Shown: piece after piece, positions 1-6,177 of the stretch
How positions within the stretch are numbered: the first letter of the stretch is position 1
Layout: each line of letters begins with the position of its first letter
Position numbers and translations under genes: made by a program
Assembly (NCBI GenBank): GCA_023412765.1
Contig: JAEZBX010000146.1
Location: 1-10,959 of the forward strand
DNA: 10,959 nucleotides
Direction of reading: 5' to 3'
From: Bacteroidota bacterium
GTDB taxonomy: Bacteria > Bacteroidota > Bacteroidia > Cytophagales > Cyclobacteriaceae
The notes under the pieces: generated by a model
The model's input: only the letters and a program-made list of their open reading frames with translations
Databases searched by the model: none
What the model was told of the DNA's origin: nothing

Positions 1-2
1 TT

Positions 3-176
3 GATCACCCCGGAATTGATACTCCTGAGCTTCGCGCAATTTATCATAAAGGATATGAAGACGTTGCCATCGATCGTCAGGGTGTAACAGACACGTGGAC
101 GAGCCAACGTGTGAAGGACGCTATTAAGGCAAAGGGAATTAAGTTGATTAGTTATGGGGATTTGAAGGGTAAGTAG
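3..176 (+). CDS. 3' end of an unidentified protein gene
   Basis: An open frame enters from the left edge and encodes about 57 residues before a TAG stop at 174-176. The visible end is hydrophilic and looks like the tail of a folded soluble domain, with segments such as ELRAIYHKGYEDVAIDRQG and KGIKLISYGDL. Codon use and residue mix fit a real gene. I do not recognise the family from the fragment. A helix containing 'Y..GYE' near the C-terminus occurs in some patatin-like phospholipases, but that is only a weak guess. The last sense codon (AAG) and the stop codon lie inside the first unit of the heptamer array that follows, so the repeat and the end of the gene overlap. Confidence 0.7.
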   Translation, partial: DHPGIDTPELRAIYHKGYEDVAIDRQGVTDTWTSQRVKDAIKAKGIKLISYGDLKGK

Positions 177-229
177 TAGTAAGTGGTGAGTGGTAAGTAG
201 TAAGTAGTAAGTGGTAAGTGGTAAATTGT
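171..229 (+). repeat. Heptanucleotide array, consensus AAGTRGT
   Basis: Units read AAGTAGT (171), a 3-base AGT interruption, AAGTGGT (181), GAGTGGT (188), AAGTAGT (195), AAGTAGT (202), AAGTGGT (209), AAGTGGT (216) and a decayed AAATTGT (223). The first unit contains the stop codon of the upstream gene. Nearly every unit junction reads TAA, and the AAGTAGT units add TAG. The 7-base period moves the stop one frame per unit, so all three plus-strand frames close several times. The same unit recurs at 3570-3619. The remaining spacer to 449 holds nothing I can identify. Confidence 0.85.
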
Positions 230-449
230 CGGTGCCTGAAATAAGTAAATGAGACCAACTGGCCGATCTAAATTCTTCGTTTGTAATACCCTTCCTGGAT
301 CGCCTCATTCATTAACAATTAAGAAAGGCTGATCGCTAAAATTTCACTGAAGAACTCGTACAAAAATAGAAGGTGTACTATCTTAAATCGAGCCGACCGT
401 TTACCCCATTACTTGAGTACCTGATTACCGATTTGTGATCCTGCACACT

Positions 450-503
450 CACGATTAACTAATAACGATTAACTAATAACGATTTTAACTAATAACGATT
501 AAC
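450..503 (+). repeat. Heptanucleotide array, AACTAAT / AACGATT alternating
   Basis: Units read CACGATT (450), AACTAAT (457), AACGATT (464), AACTAAT (471), AACGATT (478), two extra T, AACTAAT (487) and AACGATT (494), then AACG. The array can also be read as a 14-bp repeat made of two related heptamers. It ends about 8 bases before the ATG at 512, so it occupies the place where the 5' untranslated region and ribosome binding site of the acetyltransferase gene should be. TAA occurs in nearly every unit or junction, in all frames of the plus strand. There is no purine-rich Shine-Dalgarno sequence between array and start. Confidence 0.85.
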
Positions 504-511
504 GTCTCTCC

Positions 512-1030
512 ATGAAGATAATAAGCTGTTCAAAAGAACATTCCCAATTTATTCTCGACATCCTCAATGAAGAAATAGTTAACTCGACGGCGTTGTACGA
601 TTATCGTCCGAGAGATATGAAGTCAATGACCGCATGGTTTGATGGAAAAGAAAAAAATAAATTTCCTGTTGTTGGATTGACTGATGACAGCGGCCAGCTT
701 GTTGCCTTTGGAAGTTATGGTCCCTTCCGCGCCTGGCCGGCATATAAATACACCGTTGAACATTCGCTATATGTGCATAAAGACCATAGGAGAAAAGGGT
801 ATGGCAGAATTATTTTGTCCGAACTCATCGCTGAGGCAACAAAGCACGACTATCATAATATGATTGCTGGTATCGATTCACAAAATGCATCCAGCAAAAG
901 ACTTCATGAGGATTTCGGCTTCAGGTTTTGCGGAAAGATTCTTCATGCCGGTTATAAGTTTTCCCGATGGCTCGATCTCGATTTCTACCAATTGATACTG
1001 TCCGGACCTGCGCATCCAAACGAGGATTAA
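512..1030 (+). CDS. GNAT N-acetyltransferase, phosphinothricin acetyltransferase (PAT/MnaT) type
   Basis: A 172-residue cytoplasmic acetyltransferase expected to move an acetyl group from acetyl-CoA to a small amine. Relatives act on phosphinothricin, methionine sulfoximine or similar amino-acid analogues. Features seen: an N-terminal segment with the family-like ALYDYRPR (residues 27-34); the acetyl-CoA pyrophosphate loop RRKGYG (93-98) matching the GNAT motif A pattern R/Q-x-x-G-x-G/A; N125 and the nearby SSKRLHEDFGF helix (128-137) of motif B; and the C-terminal YKFSRWLDLDFYQL (148-161), a strong PAT-subfamily signature. Length is normal for the family (about 160-185). The gene stands alone, with no partner in the same transcript. 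The ATG at 512 sits directly after a heptamer array, so translation probably does not use a classical Shine-Dalgarno. The true substrate cannot be read from sequence. Confidence 0.9.
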   Translation: MKIISCSKEHSQFILDILNEEIVNSTALYDYRPRDMKSMTAWFDGKEKNKFPVVGLTDDSGQLVAFGSYGPFRAWPAYKYTVEHSLYVHKDHRRKGYGRIILSELIAEATKHDYHNMIAGIDSQNASSKRLHEDFGFRFCGKILHAGYKFSRWLDLDFYQLILSGPAHPNED

Positions 1031-1032
1031 AT

Positions 1033-1085
1033 GTATACCGCATAGTTGGGTATTTTTTAAAATGCATACAACTATCCCGCTATAC
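1033..1085 (+). repeat. Imperfect inverted repeat just after the acetyltransferase gene
   Basis: Outer arms GTATA (1033-1037) and TATAC (1081-1085), then ATAGTTG (1042-1048) and CAACTAT (1069-1075), enclose an inner ATTTT/AAAAT palindrome (1052-1063). It starts 2 bases after the stop codon. It could act as an RNA 3'-end hairpin, but no T-tract follows, so it is not a classical intrinsic terminator. The rest of the 1031-1347 spacer is AT-rich; I see no gene or clear promoter in it. Confidence 0.4.
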
Positions 1086-1347
1086 TATACATCATTATAG
1101 CAGCAAATACTACTGTGCGATTTTGAAATACTGTTCGGTGATTCCGGACAAACAGCGCTATTCATTTGCGATATATCGAATGAATTTCGCAGGTAAGTGA
1201 TTAAAAAAAATCTGGTAGCATTTTAGCTAAGACCTTTACACCTCAACCTTTGAATTGATTACTCTGTCCGAGGCTTTCATTAGCCTTGAAATTTTTTGTG
1301 TAACCCTTTATTACAACACAAGTAATCTATCTATCAAAGTAAAAATT

Positions 1348-1974
1348 ATGAAAACTATCCTGAAGTCACTCATGGGTTTGTTAGCCCTGCTCAGTTTCCA
1401 TGCCTCATCGGCACAGCAAGCCTCCGCAGCCAAGATTGAAGGTACGCCTTATCTGAACGAACAGTTTGTTGAAGGCGAGATCGTTTTTGGAGAATCCAAT
1501 CGTACGAAAGTGCCGGTGCGTTACAATATTTTCCAGGACTTAATGGAATACCAGCAAAATGGAAAAGCGCTGGCATTAGATCCATCGAAGAAAATAAAGA
1601 CAGTAAAAATTGGAGAAGAAGTATATATCGTTGATAAATATAACATGGAAGGAAAATCAAAGTATGGTTTTTTAAACCTGCTCGACAGTGGAAAAATGAC
1701 ATTGGTGTCGAAGAAGATTGTTAAGTATCAAGAGGCCTTAAAAGGAAGAGCACTTGACGGCGGTGATTTGCCCGCCAAATTTTCGCGGTCATCCGATGCA
1801 TTTTATTACCGCATTGGCGAAGGAGAATTGAAAGAGGTTGGAAATCTTAAAGAACTGATCGCGGGTCTTCCTGACAAACAAGACGAGATAAAAGAGTTTG
1901 CCAAGAAAGAAAAGATTAGTCCTAAAAAGCAAGAAGAACTGCGAAAGCTTGTGCGATACTATAATTCGTTGTAA
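1348..1974 (+). CDS. Secreted Bacteroidota protein of unknown function
   Basis: A 208-residue protein with a clear Sec signal peptide: basic start MKTILKS, hydrophobic core LMGLLALLSF (residues 8-17), and a likely cleavage near SSAQQ (20-24). Export to the periplasm or outer envelope is inferred. I chose the ATG at 1348; an in-frame upstream ATG at 1255 would bury this signal peptide behind 31 extra residues. The mature part begins with a short beta-rich region (GTPYLNEQFVEGEIVF, then VRYNIFQDLMEY at about 57-68), followed by alternating strands. It ends in a lysine- and glutamate-rich helical tail (about 176-202). Similar small exported proteins are common as hypotheticals in Bacteroidota, and I know no assigned role. 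There is no lipobox cysteine; in fact there are no cysteines. A strong terminator follows 28 bases after the stop, so this is probably a single-gene transcript. Confidence 0.85.
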   Translation: MKTILKSLMGLLALLSFHASSAQQASAAKIEGTPYLNEQFVEGEIVFGESNRTKVPVRYNIFQDLMEYQQNGKALALDPSKKIKTVKIGEEVYIVDKYNMEGKSKYGFLNLLDSGKMTLVSKKIVKYQEALKGRALDGGDLPAKFSRSSDAFYYRIGEGELKEVGNLKELIAGLPDKQDEIKEFAKKEKISPKKQEELRKLVRYYNSL

Positions 1975-2002
1975 TAATCGTTGTACGATTGATTGGGTAG
2001 GG

Positions 2003-2032
2003 TCCGGCTGCTGGTTACAGCCGGATTTTTTT
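2003..2032 (+). terminator. Intrinsic terminator of the secreted-protein gene
   Basis: Perfect 8-bp GC-rich stem TCCGGCTG (2003-2010) and CAGCCGGA (2018-2025) with a 7-base loop, followed at once by seven T (2026-2032). It lies 28 bases after the stop codon at 1974 and is oriented for plus-strand transcription. Confidence 0.9.
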
Positions 2033-2105
2033 ATTTGCTGGCAGCCTGTGATCATTCGAACAAACCAATTGCATTGAAATTATTTGTCCTGCTTCGACAA
2101 CTAAA

Positions 2106-2176
2106 AAAGGAATAGGGAATAGGGAATAAGGATGGGACGCAAAGTGGGCAGCATCATACCTATTCCCTATTCCTTT
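2106..2176. repeat. 18-bp perfect inverted repeat built from GGAATAR heptamers
   Basis: The left arm AAAGGAATAGGGAATAGG (2106-2123) is exactly complementary to 2159-2176; the loop is 35 bases. Each arm is a tandem of 7-base units: left GGAATAG, GGAATAG, GGAATAA, then GGATGGG (to 2136); right CCTATTC, CCTATTC, then CTTTATTCC. It lies between the terminator at 2032 and the MFS gene at 2289. As RNA or single-stranded DNA it would form a strong hairpin. There is no T-tract, so I do not call it a terminator. It resembles two head-to-head copies of a heptamer array, in the way paired REP elements form REPINs. Confidence 0.85.
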
Positions 2177-2226
2177 ATTCCTTCCATCACAACCCTCAAA
2201 ATATGACAAAGTAGGATTAGCAGAAG

Positions 2227-2256
2227 TTGTCTTTATCAATTAACATTGTCGCTTTG
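2227..2256 (+). promoter_or_regulatory. Possible Bacteroidota-type promoter for the MFS gene
   Basis: TTG (2227-2229), 19 bases, then TCGCTTTG (2249-2256), which differs at one defined position from the Bacteroidota -7 consensus TAnnTTTG. The predicted start of transcription would leave a leader of about 25 bases before the ATG at 2289. One mismatch makes this a weak call. Confidence 0.3.
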
Positions 2257-2288
2257 GTTCCACAAAAACTTAAGTGAAATAAACTAAC

Positions 2289-3566
2289 ATGGTAAAGAAT
2301 ATAGCGCCATCCCGATGGTATCGGCTGATACCGGTCGTTTTTATTACTTATAGCCTGGCATATCTTGATCGCGCCAATTTTGGTTTTGGTACAGCTGGAG
2401 GTATGGCGGATGATTTGAATATTACTGCAGCGATGGCATCCCTGCTGAGTTCGCTGTTTTTTCTTGGCTATTTCTTTTTCCAAATCCCGGGTGCGTTATA
2501 CGCAGCAAACAAGAGTGCGAAGAAGTTGATCTTCTGGTCACTGATTCTCTGGGGTGGATTGGCAGCAGCAACCGGTATGCTCAGCGATGTAAACTGGTTG
2601 ATTGTCATACGTTTTATGCTCGGTGTTGTTGAAGCAGCGGTGATGCCTGCTATGCTTATTCTGTTGGCTCGTTGGTTTACAAAGTCAGAGCGGTCGCGCG
2701 CAAATACTTTCCTGATCCTGGGAAATCCTGCAACGATACTTTGGATGTCTATTCTCTCAGGATACCTCATAGAGTCCTTAGGCTGGAGGTGGATGTTTAT
2801 ACTGGAAGGTATACCCGCCATTGTATGGGCGTTCTTCTGGTGGAGACTGGTCGACGATAGACCTAAAGACGCAAAATGGCTGGCAGCAAATGAAAAGGCC
2901 GCGCTGGAAGCTCAACTGCAAAAGGAACAGGAAGGTATCAAGCCTGTCAAGAATTATGGAGTGGCCTTCAAATCGCGCGTTGTTATTCTGCTTTGTTTTC
3001 AATATGCGCTATGGAGCATTGGAGTTTACGGATTTGTGATGTGGCTGCCATCGATTATTAAATCTGCGCCCAATATGGATATCGTTGCAACAGGGTGGCT
3101 ATCATCCGTACCATACTTGTTTGCAATCATAGGTATGTTGCTGGCATCATACTATTCCGATAAAACACTCAATAGGAAAGCATTTGTATGGCCCTTATTG
3201 CTGGTCGGCGCAGTTGCGTTTTATGGATCGTATTTATTGGGAACAACTGACTTCTGGTTTTCCTTTGTGCTGCTTACAATAGCAGGTGCCGCGATGTATG
3301 CGCCTTATGGTCCTTTCTTTGCGATCATTCCAGAAATTTTACCATCAAACGTTACGGCTGGCGCGATGGCATTAATAAACAGCTGTGGGGCACTCGGATC
3401 ATTTATCGGTGCCTATCTCGTTGGTCGGTTGAACGATGCTACTGGCGGCTTTGGTGCTTCTTATATTTTCATGGCTGGATCGTTATTGATCGCTGCTGTT
3501 CTTACAATCATCGCGGTAAAAGGAACTGAACGGCGTCGGGAGGAGCTTGCGGGGCAGGTGGTGTGA
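2289..3566 (+). CDS. MFS transporter, anion:cation symporter (ACS) family
   Basis: A 425-residue inner-membrane carrier with about 12 membrane segments, split by a cytoplasmic loop at about 188-225 (WRLVDDRPKDAKWLAANE and following). Family marks: YLDRANFGFG (25-34) at the end of the first helix; FFLGYFFFQIPG (57-68); the IRFMLGVVEAAVMP segment (107-120); and GWRWMFILEGIPA (165-177), a signature of ACS carriers such as the glucarate, galactonate, hexuronate and rhamnonate permeases. These usually bring in sugar acids or other organic anions with protons. No catabolic enzyme sits beside it here, so the substrate cannot be inferred. A different carboxylate (a phthalate- or tartrate-like compound) is equally possible. 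The length is normal and the frame is intact. A heptamer array begins 4 bases after the stop. Confidence 0.92.
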   Translation: MVKNIAPSRWYRLIPVVFITYSLAYLDRANFGFGTAGGMADDLNITAAMASLLSSLFFLGYFFFQIPGALYAANKSAKKLIFWSLILWGGLAAATGMLSDVNWLIVIRFMLGVVEAAVMPAMLILLARWFTKSERSRANTFLILGNPATILWMSILSGYLIESLGWRWMFILEGIPAIVWAFFWWRLVDDRPKDAKWLAANEKAALEAQLQKEQEGIKPVKNYGVAFKSRVVILLCFQYALWSIGVYGFVMWLPSIIKSAPNMDIVATGWLSSVPYLFAIIGMLLASYYSDKTLNRKAFVWPLLLVGAVAFYGSYLLGTTDFWFSFVLLTIAGAAMYAPYGPFFAIIPEILPSNVTAGAMALINSCGALGSFIGAYLVGRLNDATGGFGASYIFMAGSLLIAAVLTIIAVKGTERRREELAGQVV

Positions 3567-3569
3567 GGG

Positions 3570-3619
3570 TAGTGGTAAGTGGTAAGTGGTCGGTAAGTGG
3601 TTGGTAAGCGGTGATCGGT
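3570..3619 (+). repeat. Heptanucleotide array, AAGTGGT with 4-base insertions
   Basis: Units read TAGTGGT (3570), AAGTGGT (3577), AAGTGGT (3584), CGGT (3591), AAGTGGT (3595), TGGT (3602), AAGCGGT (3606) and GATCGGT (3613). The consensus is the same as at 171-229, and both arrays sit directly after a stop codon in the same orientation relative to the gene. The 4-base insertions keep the GGT ending of the unit. Confidence 0.8.
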
Positions 3620-3694
3620 TCGCTCGAGCAAAGTATCAACTGCCTAAACAGGTGATCCCTGTAGTGGATGGTAACGTTCCTCTAGCACGCCCAA

Positions 3695-3729
3695 GCGTTT
3701 TGCTTTCTGCGTTTTGCTTTCCGCCCTAA
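3695..3729 (+). repeat. Heptanucleotide array, GCGTTTT / GCTTTCY
   Basis: Units read GCGTTTT (3695), GCTTTCT (3702), GCGTTTT (3709), GCTTTCC (3716) and a decayed GCCCTAA (3723). As at 450-503, two related heptamers alternate, giving a 14-bp higher-order repeat. Unlike the other arrays, its core units carry no stop codon on either strand. Confidence 0.7.
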
Positions 3730-3744
3730 GCAACCAAGGCTGTG

Positions 3745-3772
3745 GGCTGACCGCTGATAGCTGACAGCTTCT
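3745..3772 (+). repeat. Heptanucleotide array, NGCTGAY
   Basis: Units read GGCTGAC (3745), CGCTGAT (3752), AGCTGAC (3759) and a decayed AGCTTCT (3766). TGA occurs at 3748, 3755 and 3762, one in each plus-strand frame. It is the third array in the 332-base space between the MFS gene and the small membrane protein gene. The remainder of that space (3773-3898) holds a short palindrome, ATGGTGACCAT (3819-3829), and no gene. Confidence 0.7.
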
Positions 3773-3898
3773 GTACACTTCCGTTCATCTCCCTGTTCAT
3801 TTACGAATACCTTCGATCATGGTGACCATAACTTTTGGTCCGAAAGAGGCTTTTTTCAGTGTGGTTTGTATTTTGTTTTCCATCTGAAAAACTTTGGA

Positions 3899-4102
3899 AT
3901 GAAAACATTGCTTGTTTTAATACTTTGGTGTTTGTTGTTTGTGTTGTGTTGGCCCATTGCCCTCGCGTTGGTTTTTCTTCTTCCACTTGTTTGGATCATC
4001 CTGCTGCCCTTCAGGATTGTCGGGTTCACGCTCGAACTGGTGTTTAAGATCATCAGCGGTATACTCTTGTTTCCGTTTCGCCTTGTGGGTGCTATCAAAT
4101 AG
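3899..4102 (+). CDS. Small hydrophobic membrane protein, 67 residues
   Basis: I chose the ATG at 3899, giving MKTLLVLILW as the start; an in-frame ATG at 3866 would add 11 residues with no family logic. The protein is almost entirely hydrophobic. A first membrane segment covers about residues 2-34 (LLVLILWCLLFVLCWPIALALVFLLPLVW), probably two passes broken at the proline. A second, more amphipathic half follows, in which the motif LLPFR (36-40) recurs as LFPFR (57-61), suggesting an internal repeat. It would sit in the inner membrane with short basic ends. Similar short hypotheticals occur in several phyla, and I know no function. It is convergent with the ABC operon, whose last gene ends at 4227; nothing clear lies between them. 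Confidence 0.7.
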   Translation: MKTLLVLILWCLLFVLCWPIALALVFLLPLVWIILLPFRIVGFTLELVFKIISGILLFPFRLVGAIK

Positions 4103-4226
4103 TGATCCCGCTTCAAAATTTTTTATGGCAGAAAATACTTTATCATCCTTTTGGATGCCAGATATATTACTGACGCCGATGGTGGAATTTGGTGCCGTTA
4201 TAACAAGCAACAGAAACTCACCATCT

Positions 4227-4916
4227 TTAGTGGTGGCTGCCAGATATGATCCGGCCATCATCAAGCTCAATAATCCTTTGAGTTTTTTCTGCAAAGCTCA
4301 CATCATGTGTTACAATAAGTAGCGTTTGCTTCAGCTCTTGCGACATGCGCTGAAATAATTCAAACACCAGCAGACTGTTTTTTTTATCAAGGTTTCCTGT
4401 TGGTTCATCACCCATGACGATCAGTGGATCATTAATCAAGGCGCGGGCAAGCGCAACGCGCTGCTTTTCACCCCCCGAAATTTGAGATGCTTTCTTACTG
4501 GCCAGCTTTTCCACGCCAAGCATTTGTAAGCGTTCAAACGCCCGGTGCTTGATTTCCTCGGTGGTATACTTTCCGAGTTTTAACGCCGGCAACATTACGT
4601 TTTCAAGCACGGTAAATTCATTCCACAGATAATGAAACTGAAAGACAAAGCCTATTTTTTCATTTCGGATCCTGGCAAGTTCTTTGTCGGACTTATTTGT
4701 CGCGCGCTCCTGATCAATCAGCAACTCTCCCTTAAAATCCGTATCTAACGTTGACAAAACATACAGCAATGTCGATTTGCCACTTCCGGATCTTCCGACC
4801 ATAGAAACAAATTCACCTTTGCGAACGGACAGGTTAATATCCTTAAGAACATGCAAGGTTACAGGGTCGTGAAACTCTTTGTTGATATTGCGTCCTTCAA
4901 GTATGATGTGGTCCAT
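4227..4916 (-). CDS. ABC transporter ATP-binding protein, LolD/MacB-ATPase type
   Basis: A 229-residue ATPase subunit with all nucleotide-binding motifs intact: Walker A GRSGSGKST (41-49), the Q-loop region FVFQFHYLWNEFTVLENVMLPAL, signature ISGGEKQRVALARAL, Walker B LIVMGDEPTGNLD with catalytic glutamate, and H-loop IVTHD. The 'FQFHYL..EFT.LENVMLPAL' pattern is characteristic of LolD and MacB-type ATPases, which power a mechanotransmission cycle rather than classic solute transport. It is the last gene of the operon: its ATG follows the permease stop by a single base, so translation is probably coupled. It would dimerise on the cytoplasmic face of the permease. Its role in lipoprotein release itself is less likely, because the operon carries an HlyD-type adaptor. 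Confidence 0.93.
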   Translation of the reverse strand: MDHIILEGRNINKEFHDPVTLHVLKDINLSVRKGEFVSMVGRSGSGKSTLLYVLSTLDTDFKGELLIDQERATNKSDKELARIRNEKIGFVFQFHYLWNEFTVLENVMLPALKLGKYTTEEIKHRAFERLQMLGVEKLASKKASQISGGEKQRVALARALINDPLIVMGDEPTGNLDKKNSLLVFELFQRMSQELKQTLLIVTHDVSFAEKTQRIIELDDGRIISGSHH

Positions 4917-4917
4917 T

Positions 4918-6177
4918 TTATTTACCGCGAATAATTGCTACAGGGTCAACTTTGCTTGCCTTTGATGCGGGAAACGAGCCGGCGAGATAGGTTGTTGCCG
5001 CTGAAAAGGCAAGACCGATAATGTAAAAGATAAGATCGTAGTTAACCGGGTATGTTGTGATGGTAGGAAGTGCCTCGGTTTCGAATGGTATCTGATCAAT
5101 GCCGACAGAAAATAAAAAACCGAAAAGCAAGCCAGCCATTCCGCCGGATAGCCCTATCGTTAACGAAATGTAGATAAATATCATTTTTACATCTTTCCCC
5201 GAAAATCCTGTTGCTTTCAGGATGGCGATCGAATCCATCTTTTCGTATATCATCATGTTCAGGATATTGTAAATGCCAAATCCTGCAACGACGAGTAAGG
5301 TAATACCGACAGCGTACGAAATCAGCGAACGCACGAAACTTCCGGTTTCGAATTGAGCGTTGACAGTCTGAATATCTTCGGCATCAGCGCCGTAGCGGTG
5401 TCGGAATTCCCGGGCAACAGCTGGCGCAAGGGACAAATCTTTTAGCTTGATTTGAATGTCAGTAATGTAAGCATTGTTTTCACCGAGTATCTTCTGGGCA
5501 GTAGCAAGGGAGGTAAAACTTTGAACTTTGTCAAACTCCTGTATCCCGGTCTGAAAAAAACCAACAACCTTGAGGGAAAATCTTTCGCCCTGAGGTGTTG
5601 TGATCTGTACTATATCATCACGTTCGACAATAAGCTGGTCAGCTAGCGGTTTTCCCAGGATTATACTGTTGTCGACGACGGAAAGTCGTTGTGGGTCTCC
5701 CATGGTAATGTAATCGTTGAAACGAAACAGTTTACTTTCCATGGCAGGATCGATACCATTAACGACACCTGTAATGTCCACGGCACCGGCATTAAAGAAA
5801 ACCTGCGCATTGATTTTAGGAGCTACGCCGAGTACCCGATCGTCATTTAGGACCGCATTAATGATCGGCTGACTGTTGTATATCTGTTTTCTATTTGTAA
5901 ATGGCTTGACAGATCTGATAAAGTGATGCGCATTCTTAAACCGGGTCGAACTCCTGATAGGCTGATGTTCTGTCACCTTGATTTCATTGAAGAGACGAAC
6001 ATGCGGAGTTCGGTTCAGTATGAGCCCGTCAAGAAGATCGTTGAGCCCATTCATGAATCCTAACAATGAAATAAACATGGTAATACTGAACATGACTCCA
6101 ATGGCGGCAACCAGTGTTTGCTTCCATCGCGCAATCATTAAAGTGAGTGCTATTCGAAAAATCAGCCTGGTGTTCAA
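4918..6177 (-). CDS. ABC transporter permease, LolC/MacB (FtsX-like) type
   Basis: A 419-residue inner-membrane subunit with the type VII ABC layout. One membrane helix is at about 20-45, a large periplasmic domain at about 46-280 (MacB-PCD type), and three more helices at about 285-308, 333-360 and 380-402. Typical FtsX-domain marks are YEKMDSIAILKATGFSGKDV (311-330) and the closing FPASKASKVDPVAIIRG (402-418). The start is TTG at 6177; it overlaps the adaptor stop as TTGA. Residues 8-28 (RIALTLMIARWKQTLVAAIGV) fit the N-terminus expected for this family, which supports TTG over the next in-frame ATG at 6138 that would cut into the first helix. It should work as a dimer with the downstream ATPase and the upstream adaptor. 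Substrate unknown. Confidence 0.92.
   Translation of the reverse strand: MNTRLIFRIALTLMIARWKQTLVAAIGVMFSITMFISLLGFMNGLNDLLDGLILNRTPHVRLFNEIKVTEHQPIRSSTRFKNAHHFIRSVKPFTNRKQIYNSQPIINAVLNDDRVLGVAPKINAQVFFNAGAVDITGVVNGIDPAMESKLFRFNDYITMGDPQRLSVVDNSIILGKPLADQLIVERDDIVQITTPQGERFSLKVVGFFQTGIQEFDKVQSFTSLATAQKILGENNAYITDIQIKLKDLSLAPAVAREFRHRYGADAEDIQTVNAQFETGSFVRSLISYAVGITLLVVAGFGIYNILNMMIYEKMDSIAILKATGFSGKDVKMIFIYISLTIGLSGGMAGLLFGFLFSVGIDQIPFETEALPTITTYPVNYDLIFYIIGLAFSAATTYLAGSFPASKASKVDPVAIIRGK

Noticed and set aside
171..503. CRISPR-like repeats
   Set aside because: The units are 7 bases and directly tandem, with no spacers of even length and no cas genes.
967..1200. 77-codon plus-strand frame overlapping the end of the acetyltransferase gene
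   Set aside because: It begins inside a well-supported gene in another frame and continues into AT-rich spacer. The product has no family-like or membrane features.
1255..1347. Upstream in-frame ATG of the secreted protein gene
   Set aside because: It would place 31 residues before an obvious signal peptide; the ATG at 1348 is the better start.
3819..3829. ATGGTGACCAT palindrome upstream of the small membrane protein gene
   Set aside because: A single 11-bp palindrome with no promoter next to it and no second copy is expected by chance too often to call an operator.
4087..4122. Possible terminator after the small membrane protein gene
   Set aside because: The GGG/CCC and CTAT/ATAG pairs are separated by an internal loop and the T-run is about 10 bases away. 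It is too weak to call.
3917..4294. 125-codon minus-strand frame between the ATPase gene and the small membrane protein gene
   Set aside because: It overlaps both genes and the ATPase has a natural end. The translation is low-complexity and polar and resembles no family.
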